From JANNHP01 sp031404455 (GTDB taxonomy: Bacteria > Planctomycetota > JAJSAM01 > JAJVHW01): a stretch of 29,536 nucleotides of DNA. The stretch spans positions 1 to 29,536 of the forward strand of contig JANNHP010000075.1 in assembly GCA_031404455.1 (NCBI GenBank). The letters are read 5' to 3'. Positions within the stretch are counted from its first letter, which is position 1, and every line of letters starts with the position of its first letter. The notes beneath the pieces are model-generated. The model was not told where the DNA came from. It did no database searches and saw only the letters and a program-made list of their open reading frames with translations. Both the position numbers and the translations under genes were made by a program. Shown here piece after piece: positions 14,809 to 21,302 of the stretch.

Positions 14809-15958
14809 CGGCCCCGCGCATCTCGGCGACGAAGCTCCGCGCCGCGTCGCGATCCGCGCCGCCCGTCGCGAGGTAGCGCTCCATCGCGAGCGCGGCGCCC
14901 TCGCGGTCGCCCAGTTCCGCGAGCGTCAGCGCGAGCGCCTCGTGGGGTGCCGGGTCCGACTCGGCGAGCCGCGCGGCCCGCGCGAACTCCTTCCTGGCGT
15001 CGTCGAGATCACGCGTCCGGAAAAGAGCGACGCCGTGGTTGAGGGCCACGATCGAACTGCCCGGGTCGAGCTCCGACGCCTCCTCCAGCACCTCGCTGGC
15101 CTCGGAGTCCCGTCGCAGATCGAGGAGGACGCGGCCGAGGTTCGCGCGGATCGACGCGTCCTTCGGAGCGAGCTTCGCGGCGCGTGCGAAGGCGAGGGCG
15201 GCGCCTTCGTCGTCGGACACCGCACGCCTCGCGAGCCCGACGCGATTCCAGGCCCGGGGCGAGGCGTCGTCGAGGCGCGCCGCGGCCTCGGCGGCCCGGA
15301 GCGCGTCCACCGCGCGGTTGCCGCGCACCGATTCCCGCGAGGCGAGCAGTACGTCCGCGAGACATCCCTGCGCCGCGGCGAGATCGGGGCGCTCGGCCGC
15401 CGCGACCGTGGCGAAGCTCTCGGCCTCGGCCTCGGCCAGCTCCGAGCGCTTCGCCGCCGCGTCCGATTCCTCGGTCAGTCCGGCGTCGGCGAGCGCCGTC
15501 GCGCGCACCGTCTCGTCGCGCGCGACGCGAGCGAGTTCGTAGCCGAGCGCGATCCAGGGCCAGACGGAGCCCGGGTCGAGCCGCAGCGCCTCTCTGTACC
15601 CCGCTTCGCGCATCCCGCCGGATCGAGCGCCCACGCGCGCGACGAGGAGGACCCGCGCCGGATCACCGGCGTGTCTCGTCAGTTCTTCCGAGTACCAGGC
15701 GGCAGCTTCGGCTTCGCGGCCGAGCGCGACCAGCGCGTCCTGTCGGAGCGCGTGCGAAGGCACGTGCCACGGCTCGTGCGCCACGGCCGGGCCGATCTCC
15801 GCGAGCGCCGCCTCCGGCTCGCCGGCGTCGAGCGACACGGCCGCCTCCCGATACGCCTCGATCCCGGCCGGATCGAGGGAGGCCTCGTCGGGAACCTGGC
15901 GCTCCGCGGTGGCGCATCCCGAGAGCGCGAGCACGAACGCGACGACGAGGGGTCTCAC
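14798..15958 (-). CDS. TPR-repeat lipoprotein
   Basis: A 386-residue protein of unknown function. I chose GTG 15958, which gives a lipoprotein signal VRPLVVAFVLALSGC with lipobox LSGC; the lipidated cysteine is residue 15. An upstream in-frame ATG at 15994 would add 12 residues lying in the hairpin arm, which is unlikely. The rest is TPR-like: DPGSVWPWIALGYELARVA, SPRAWNRVGLARRAV, DASIRANLGRVLLDLRRDSE, SSIVALNHGVALFRTRDLDD and DPAPHEALALTLAELGD. Probably anchored in a membrane facing the periplasm, acting as a protein-binding scaffold. It follows the HEAT lipoprotein gene on the same strand across a strong hairpin, and converges on the 11139 gene with overlapping stops. Confidence 0.88.
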   Translation of the reverse strand: MRPLVVAFVLALSGCATAERQVPDEASLDPAGIEAYREAAVSLDAGEPEAALAEIGPAVAHEPWHVPSHALRQDALVALGREAEAAAWYSEELTRHAGDPARVLLVARVGARSGGMREAGYREALRLDPGSVWPWIALGYELARVARDETVRATALADAGLTEESDAAAKRSELAEAEAESFATVAAAERPDLAAAQGCLADVLLASRESVRGNRAVDALRAAEAAARLDDASPRAWNRVGLARRAVSDDEGAALAFARAAKLAPKDASIRANLGRVLLDLRRDSEASEVLEEASELDPGSSIVALNHGVALFRTRDLDDARKEFARAARLAESDPAPHEALALTLAELGDREGAALAMERYLATGGADRDAARSFVAEMRGAVTP

Positions 15959-15982
15959 GGCGCCATCGTAGGGCTCGCGGGC

Positions 15983-16018
15983 GCGAGGAGGCACGGGGTT
16001 CGCCCCGTGCCTCCTCGC
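15983..16018 (-). terminator. Strong 16-bp hairpin between two lipoprotein genes
   Basis: Arms 15983-15998 and 16003-16018 are perfectly complementary around a 4-base loop (TTCG on plus, CGAA on minus). It lies 20 bases after the stop of the HEAT lipoprotein gene and 25 bases before the TPR lipoprotein start. No U-run follows, so it may be a factor-dependent terminator, an mRNA-stabilising hairpin, or a dispersed repeat copy. Confidence 0.6.
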
Positions 16019-16037
16019 CGGCCCCCGGCGTGCCGGA

Positions 16038-16616
16038 CTAGAGCGCGCTGGCGCGCACTCCCGCCAGCCAGTCCTTCCAGCGAACGACCGAGTCCTGCCG
16101 CGCGGAGGGCTCCGAGTCGTGCTGGTACCCGAAGTCCTGGCCGGTCGCGCGGCGGAGCGACTCGAAGCACTTGTATCGGTTGCGGATGTCGCCGTCGGAG
16201 AGCCCTTCCACGAGAACGGTGAACCCGTCCGGGTCGCCCAGTTCGACGAGCGCGGAGGCGGCCTCGTACTTCACGCCGGGCGTCGGGTCATCGAGCATCG
16301 CCCGCAGATCGGGGATGAACCGCCGGTCCGACGACGCGCCCATCACCCATGCGAGGCTCGAGCGCGTGAGCCAGTCCTCGGACTTCGCACCGCGGCGGAT
16401 CGCAGGAGCGGCGCTGTCGCCGAGTGCCACGAGGCGCGTCATCGACTGCAGCAGTTCGTTGCCGTGCAGGTAGCGGAGTTCCCCGATGCGGCGGTCGATC
16501 TCGGACTGGATGATCGCGTTGCTCCGCCCGGTCGCGACCCCTTCCTCCGAAGTCGTGGTCTGGCACGCGGCAAGGGCGGTCAGGGCGGCGACGAGCAGCA
16601 GTTGGACGGCACGCAT
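16038..16616 (-). CDS. HEAT-repeat lipoprotein
   Basis: A 192-residue protein. The lipoprotein signal is MRAVQLLLVAALTALAAC with lipobox LAAC (cysteine 18). Residues about 50-150 hold HEAT-like repeats: NELLQSMTRLVALGDSAAPA, WLTRSSLAWVMGASSDRRFI and GVKYEAASALVELGDPDGF. The C-terminus reads RRATGQDFGYQHDS, then VVRWKDWL, a TG..(D/F)..W..W pattern also visible at the end of the TPR/HEAT protein at 831-2510. GGAGG lies 7 bases before ATG 16616. It starts 54 bases after the VWA protein stop, so the two are probably co-transcribed. A scaffold or adaptor role at the membrane is likely; no enzyme motif is seen. Confidence 0.9.
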   Translation of the reverse strand: MRAVQLLLVAALTALAACQTTTSEEGVATGRSNAIIQSEIDRRIGELRYLHGNELLQSMTRLVALGDSAAPAIRRGAKSEDWLTRSSLAWVMGASSDRRFIPDLRAMLDDPTPGVKYEAASALVELGDPDGFTVLVEGLSDGDIRNRYKCFESLRRATGQDFGYQHDSEPSARQDSVVRWKDWLAGVRASAL

Positions 16617-16670
16617 CGGGGAACCTCCGTTCGATGACTCGGGGCCGTGCGGACGGACACCCGGGGGGAT

Positions 16671-19076
16671 TCATCGGGCCGAGGCACCGCTCGACTTGAT
16701 CCGGGCCGCAGCGACCGACGCGAGCGCCAAGACAGCGGCGAAGGCGGCAAGCCACGGAGCGAGCGGCGTCGCAGGAGGTGTCGCGTCCCGGCATGCGAGC
16801 GCAGCGAGCGCGTCGAGATCGACGGCCGGAGGATCGCGATACTCGGCCGGGACGGGCGTGTCGAGACCGGCCGTCGCGAGCACGCGGCCGTCGGCGGCGA
16901 CGAGGTCCACCCACTCCGCGCGCGTCCCCACCTCGCAGGCGAGGAGGCCCCCGTCGGCGGGCACGAGAGGCACGGCATCGCCCTGCTCACCGTTCAACCG
17001 GGCGAACGCAGGCGGCTCCGCGCCCGGCGAAGGCTCGTACGCGACGAGGAGCCGCGTCGCGCCATCGCGCTCGACGCGCACGCGGCCCGACGCCGGACGC
17101 GCAACCGCTCGAACGAGCGACGCGACCAGCCGGGCGGTCGCAGCGTCCGCCGGCAGCCAGTTCGGATCGCCCGGCCGCGTCGCCAGCGCTGCGACGGCGC
17201 CGAGACCGACCCGGCGCAGCGCAGCGACCGGCTCGTCCCGGTCGGTGACGACGAGCTGCCTCGCGCCGTCGGCGAGCCAGACGCGATCGAGCCGCAGGGC
17301 CGATCGAGGAACCGCGTCGGCCGCGAGGAGCCCGGTCGCGTCGTCGAGGACGAGCTTGCGGTCCGAGACGACTGGTTCGTCCACGCGCGCCTGCTCCTCG
17401 ACTTCGCGAAAGATCTCGGCGAGGCGCTCCGGGCTCGTCGCGCCGATCACCCGGACGCTGGTCCCCGTCAGCGCCTCGCGCAGGGGACGCGCTTCGGCGT
17501 CGAGAGCGCCGGTGCCCGGCAGCACGAACGTGACGCGGACGTGCGCCGCCTCGAGCGCGACGAGCGCCTCGCGCAGTTCGGACGCCTTCTCCGCGGTCCG
17601 GCCGTCGGTGAGGATCAACGCAGACCTGCGCTTCTCGCCGCGCGCCGAGGAGAGCGTCAGCACCTCGCGCAGAGGCGGGAGGAGCGCCGTGGGACCGCCG
17701 GGCGGTCGCATCGAATCGACCGCCCGCCCCATCGCGGAGATCGGGATCACCTCCACGGCCCCGCCCTCAGGAAGGAGGTCGTGCGAGAACTGTCTCAGCG
17801 CGACGCGCGTGTCGTCTCCCGCGAACCCCGCGAGCGCGTTCGCCGCGCCCCGCACGACGGCGTCACGCGTCGCCGCCCCGGGCGCGTCGCTCCACGTCTC
17901 AGCCATCGAACCGCTCCCGTCGATCGCGACGTAGAGGAAGGTTCCGGTCCCGTCGAGCGGTCGCGCGACGAGCGGCGAGATTCTCTCGATGTCACGTCCC
18001 GCCCATCCGCCCGCGCCGAAGGAGTGCGGCCCGCCGAGGAGGACGACCCCGCCGCCTTTCTCGACGAACTCGCGGAGTTCCCGGTCGAGACCGTCGAGTC
18101 CGCTGCTCGGCACGTCGTCGAGCACTACGACGTCGTGCATCGCGAGGAGCGGTGCGAGATCGCGTGCGCGCAGGTCGCGCAGCGTCCGCCACCCGGCTTC
18201 GATTCCCGGGACACGACGCGGATCGGCGCCGATCAGCAGCGCCTCGCCCGGCGACGTCAGGGCGACTCGCGCGACCGGTGGCGGGATCTCCGTCGCACCG
18301 ACGATGCGCGCCGAAAGAGCGCGCGGCCCCGTGTTCTCCTCGATGCGCGTGAACGCGAGGCGGAACGGTCCTTCGCCGCGGACCTGCCGCGTCTCGACTA
18401 CGCCGGAGTCGTCGAGCAGTTCCACCAGCGTCTCGTCGCGCGTCGCGACGCCGCGCGCCTCGAGCGTGAACGGTTCGCCGGCGCGCGCGGCCCCAGGACC
18501 GCGCAACTCCGCGACGATCGGCGACGCGATCGTTGGCTCCCGGCGCAGCACGCGCATCGACGCACAGCCGGCGTCGCGCAGTTTCGCGATCACAGTTCCG
18601 AGCGGCGTCTCGAGCCGGTCCGTCGCACGGCCGTCCGTCGCGACGATCAGTTCGAGACGACGTCCCGAGTGCGCGTCCCGGTTCCGGATCGCGTCATCCG
18701 CCGCGCCGAAGAGCGCGCCGAAGAGTGAGGAACCATGAGGATCCGCCGGGCGCGCGATCGCCGCCGCGCGGGCCAACTCGCGGCGCAGATCCGAGGCAGA
18801 GCACTGTCGCACCGCCCAACCGACGCGCGCGGCGAACGAGAGAACGCAGACGCGGTCGCTGGATCCGAGACCCTCGAGCAGCGCCGCGATCTCGCGTTCG
18901 TCCGGCATCGCGCGCGCGCCGCAACTCGCCGACGCGTCATGGACCAGCACGCGCAGAACTGACGCGCGCCCCGCGCGGATCTTCATGTCCAGAGCCGCGC
19001 TCAGCGCCGCGAGCGACGCCGCGACGGCGAGGACGGTAGCGAGGCGCGGACGCGCGAGTCGGACGGGTGCCGCCAT
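16671..19076 (-). CDS. Membrane protein with two VWA-like MIDAS motifs and a GATase1-like domain
   Basis: An 801-residue protein. An N-terminal transmembrane helix (about 12-30, LATVLAVAASLAALSAALD) precedes a first VWA-like domain with DASAS at 47-51 and LIVATDGRATD later. A glutamine-amidotransferase-like segment follows at about 255-360 (HDVVVLDDVPSSGLDGLD, then GGGVVLLGGPHSFGAGGWAG), without a recognisable catalytic Cys-His-Glu triad. A second, canonical VWA domain has DGSGSM at 386-391 and ALILTDGRTAE. A C-terminal transmembrane helix is near 770-792 (WLAAFAAVLALASVAAARI). The layout suggests a large domain outside the membrane that binds metal ions and partner proteins. Similar VWA/GATase-like proteins occur in planctomycetes, often of unknown role. 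I chose ATG 19076; the frame extends to 19259 but that part lacks family-like sequence. Confidence 0.9.
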   Translation of the reverse strand: MAAPVRLARPRLATVLAVAASLAALSAALDMKIRAGRASVLRVLVHDASASCGARAMPDEREIAALLEGLGSSDRVCVLSFAARVGWAVRQCSASDLRRELARAAAIARPADPHGSSLFGALFGAADDAIRNRDAHSGRRLELIVATDGRATDRLETPLGTVIAKLRDAGCASMRVLRREPTIASPIVAELRGPGAARAGEPFTLEARGVATRDETLVELLDDSGVVETRQVRGEGPFRLAFTRIEENTGPRALSARIVGATEIPPPVARVALTSPGEALLIGADPRRVPGIEAGWRTLRDLRARDLAPLLAMHDVVVLDDVPSSGLDGLDRELREFVEKGGGVVLLGGPHSFGAGGWAGRDIERISPLVARPLDGTGTFLYVAIDGSGSMAETWSDAPGAATRDAVVRGAANALAGFAGDDTRVALRQFSHDLLPEGGAVEVIPISAMGRAVDSMRPPGGPTALLPPLREVLTLSSARGEKRRSALILTDGRTAEKASELREALVALEAAHVRVTFVLPGTGALDAEARPLREALTGTSVRVIGATSPERLAEIFREVEEQARVDEPVVSDRKLVLDDATGLLAADAVPRSALRLDRVWLADGARQLVVTDRDEPVAALRRVGLGAVAALATRPGDPNWLPADAATARLVASLVRAVARPASGRVRVERDGATRLLVAYEPSPGAEPPAFARLNGEQGDAVPLVPADGGLLACEVGTRAEWVDLVAADGRVLATAGLDTPVPAEYRDPPAVDLDALAALACRDATPPATPLAPWLAAFAAVLALASVAAARIKSSGASAR

Positions 19077-19192
19077 CAGCGGTGCCAACGTGACCCGCGC
19101 GGCGCGGTTCGAGGGCACTCGGCACGCGCCGGAACGTCCGGAGTGCGATCGCCCTGAAACCGAGGAATCATGCGGGTTCCAGCGATTCTTAC

Positions 19193-19222
19193 TTGTCCGC
19201 GGCGCGGTGCTCCGACTAGAGT
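19193..19222 (+). promoter_or_regulatory. Possible sigma-70-like promoter for the HU gene
   Basis: TTGTCC (19193-19198) and TAGAGT (19217-19222) are spaced 18 bases apart, about 75 bases before the HU start. The match is partial. The rest of the 221-base gap between the VWA gene and HU shows no other feature I can support. Confidence 0.35.
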
Positions 19223-19297
19223 TTGCGCCGAGAGTTGCGACCACGTTGGTCGCATCCACATTCGAAGAGAGTCGATTTTTGTGGGGGTCATACCAGC

Positions 19298-19579
19298 ATG
19301 GCTAAGGGCATGAACCGTTCCGAGTTGAACGAGTCCGTCGCGAAGTCGATGGACTGCAGCAAGGCGCAGGCGGACCGCGCGGTCGCCTCCGTCCTCGAGA
19401 GCATCCAGAAGGGCCTGAAGAAGAAGGGCGAGGTCTCGATCGTCGGCTTCGGCACCTTCCGCGTGAAGGAACGCGCTGCCCGCATGGGACGCAATCCCCG
19501 CACCGGCGAGCAGATCAAGATCAAGAAGTCGAAGTCCGTCGGCTTCAAGGCCGGCAAGCCGCTCAAGATCTCGGTCTAG
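19298..19579 (+). CDS. hup: HU/IHF-family DNA-binding protein
   Basis: A 93-residue histone-like protein that bends and compacts DNA. It matches the family along its length: MNRSELNESVAKSMDCSKAQ (residues 5-24), AVASVLESIQKGLKKKGEVS, IVGFGTFRVKERAARMGRNP (the beta-arm base), RTGEQIKIKKSKSVGFKAG and KPLK near the end. The arm carries RNPRTGEQI, where HU/IHF proteins have the conserved RNP tip. I chose ATG 19298 (MAKGMNRSEL); ATG 19310 is an alternative that starts at the usual HU position. The gene is monocistronic, with its own promoter candidate and a hairpin after the stop. HU versus an IHF subunit cannot be settled from this alone. Confidence 0.95.
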   Translation: MAKGMNRSELNESVAKSMDCSKAQADRAVASVLESIQKGLKKKGEVSIVGFGTFRVKERAARMGRNPRTGEQIKIKKSKSVGFKAGKPLKISV

Positions 19580-19597
19580 TTTCAACGGACGCATCCT

Positions 19598-19634
19598 CGC
19601 GCGTGGGCCGCGTCGACAGACGACGGCCCGCGCG
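19598..19634. terminator. Bidirectional hairpin between HU and mnmA
   Basis: CGCGCG..GGCCGCGTC (19598-19614) pairs with GACG.CGGCCCGCGCG (19619-19634) around a GACA loop, with two small bulges. It lies 18 bases after the HU stop and 3 bases from the mnmA stop, so it can serve both converging genes. There is no U-tract. Confidence 0.6.
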
Positions 19635-19637
19635 TGA

Positions 19638-20732
19638 TCAGTCTCCGGCGGAGGCGATCCAGCCTCCACCGAGCACGAAACCGGAGTCGTCGTAGAGCAC
19701 GAGCGCCTGGCCCGGAGCCGGTGCCTTGACCGGCTCGGCGAAGTCCACCCGAACCGCTGCGTCGCCGAGTTCGGCGTCCGAGCGAACCTCGGCCGGCTGA
19801 GGCGCATGGTTGCGACGGATCTTCGCCGTTCCGCGAAGGATCTCGCCGCCCGTCGGAGTCGGCGCCGACACCGGGTTCCAGCCTCGCACCCGCACCGAGC
19901 GGCGCAGGACCGAGTCCGCGTCGCCCACGGTCACCTCGTTGCGCGCGACGGAGATCGACGTCACGAACCGCGCCACCCCCGCCGCGAAGCCGAGGCCTCG
20001 CCGCTGGCCGATGGTGACCGTCCCCACTCCCGCGTGGCGGCCCACGACCGCGCCGGTCGTCGCATCGACGACGTCCCCCGGCACGACCGCCCCCGGCGCC
20101 CTCTCGGCGAGGACCGCCCGATAGTCGCCGCCCGGAACGAAGCAGAGCTCCATGCTCTCGGGCTTCTCCGCCACGGGCAGCCCGCGTCGCGCAGCGACGG
20201 CGCGCGTCTCCGACTTCGTCATCTCCGAGAGCGGGAAGATCGTGCGCGCAAGTTGCGCCTGCGAGAGCGGGAAGAGCACGTAGGTCTGGTCCTTGGCCCG
20301 GTCCAGCGGCATGCGGAGCCCGAGGCGATCGCCGCGCCGCTCGACCGAGGCGTAGTGTCCGGTGGCCACAGCAGCGGCGCCGATCGCATCAGCGAACTGG
20401 AGCAAGCTGCCGAACTTCAGGTCGCGGTTGCAGGCAACGCATGGATTCGGCGTCCTGCCTTCGGCGTACGAGCGCGCGAAGTCCGCGACGATCCGCTCGA
20501 ATCCCTCCGAGAAGTCCAGGCTGTAGAACGCGATCCCGAGAAGGTCCGCGACGCGGGCGGCGTCCGCGGCGTCGCCCACGCTGCAGCAACCCTGCTTCCC
20601 GGACGCAGCTCGCGAACCGGCGGCGACGCCGTTTCGGAGGAACACGCCCGTCACCGTGTGGCCATCGTCGACGAGTCGCGCTGCGGCTACGGAACTGTCC
20701 ACTCCTCCGCTCATGGCCACGACGACGTTCAT
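19638..20732 (-). CDS. mnmA: tRNA-specific 2-thiouridylase
   Basis: Adds sulfur to U34 of tRNA-Lys, -Glu and -Gln anticodons, using ATP. The 364-residue product has the PP-loop SGGVDSS (residues 8-14), TPNPCVACN with the catalytic cysteine 98, TGHYASV, KDQTYVLFPLSQ, KPESMELCFVPGGDY with the persulfide-carrying cysteine 197, and TIGQRRGLGFA. Length is typical. Start is ATG 20732. The gene is divergent from yajC across 167 bases. It is likely monocistronic; no cysteine desulfurase gene is adjacent. Both catalytic cysteines are present, so it should be active. Confidence 0.97.
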   Translation of the reverse strand: MNVVVAMSGGVDSSVAAARLVDDGHTVTGVFLRNGVAAGSRAASGKQGCCSVGDAADAARVADLLGIAFYSLDFSEGFERIVADFARSYAEGRTPNPCVACNRDLKFGSLLQFADAIGAAAVATGHYASVERRGDRLGLRMPLDRAKDQTYVLFPLSQAQLARTIFPLSEMTKSETRAVAARRGLPVAEKPESMELCFVPGGDYRAVLAERAPGAVVPGDVVDATTGAVVGRHAGVGTVTIGQRRGLGFAAGVARFVTSISVARNEVTVGDADSVLRRSVRVRGWNPVSAPTPTGGEILRGTAKIRRNHAPQPAEVRSDAELGDAAVRVDFAEPVKAPAPGQALVLYDDSGFVLGGGWIASAGD

Positions 20733-20798
20733 CGCGGCGTTCTACCCGCGCACTCACGGCCCGGGAAGCAACCCCACCCGGCGCCGAGGCGCTTTTCC

Positions 20799-20826
20799 TT
20801 GGGCTCACCCCGAGCGCACCTAGCCT
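20799..20826 (+). promoter_or_regulatory. Possible promoter for yajC-secDF
   Basis: TTGGGC (20799-20804) and TAGCCT (20821-20826), 16 bases apart, lie about 75 bases before the yajC start in the gap that separates it from mnmA. The match is weak. Confidence 0.25.
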
Positions 20827-20899
20827 TCCCGGTTTTCGCCGGGTCCCGGCGCCCCCGCATCACGCGAGGGGATCGGGCAGGCCGCTGAAGGAGTACCCG

Positions 20900-21265
20900 A
20901 TGCCCTTGCTCCTCGCCCAGGAAGGCGGAGCCCCTTCGCAACCGCAGCAGCCCGCCCCCTCCGCGGGCGACGGGCTCTTCTCGATGCTCCCGCTGATGAT
21001 CGGCGTGATGCTGATCTGGTGGTTCCTCGTCCTGCGCCCGCAGAGCAAGGCGGAGAAGGCGCGGCGTGCGAAGCTCGCAGCGATCCAGAAGGGCGACCGC
21101 GTGCGAACGCGCGGGGGCATCGAAGGAGTCGTCGCTCGCGTCCAGGACGACCGGGTCACCTTGAAGATCGACACTGAGGGAAAGGTCCACGTCCAGATCA
21201 CCAAGTCCTACATCGAAGACGTGCTGACGGACGAACCTGCAGCCGCCGAGCAGGACAAGAAGTAG
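20900..21265 (+). CDS. yajC: Preprotein translocase accessory subunit YajC
   Basis: Small membrane subunit that associates with SecDF in the Sec translocon. The 121-residue product has a short Gln/Pro/Ala-rich N-terminus, one transmembrane helix at about 27-45 (FSMLPLMIGVMLIWWFLVL) followed by RPQSKAEK, matching the family (usually RPQ.K+.+), then the conserved KGDRVRTRGGIEGVVARVQD and VQITKSYIEDVL. AAGGAG lies 6 bases before ATG 20900. It is followed by secDF after 37 bases, the usual gene order, so the two are surely one operon. Confidence 0.96.
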   Translation: MPLLLAQEGGAPSQPQQPAPSAGDGLFSMLPLMIGVMLIWWFLVLRPQSKAEKARRAKLAAIQKGDRVRTRGGIEGVVARVQDDRVTLKIDTEGKVHVQITKSYIEDVLTDEPAAAEQDKK

Positions 21266-21302
21266 CCCTGACCGCGTCCCCCGGCGGACCTGACGGAGAG
21301 CC

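Noticed and set aside
13034..16222. Plus-strand open frame of over 1000 residues
   Set aside because: Out of frame with the 11139 gene and antisense to the lipoproteins; Arg/Gly/Pro-rich shadow.
20781..20798. GCGC..GCGC hairpin with TTTTCC near yajC
   Set aside because: The stem is only 4-5 bp and lies in a divergent promoter region where a terminator has no obvious role.
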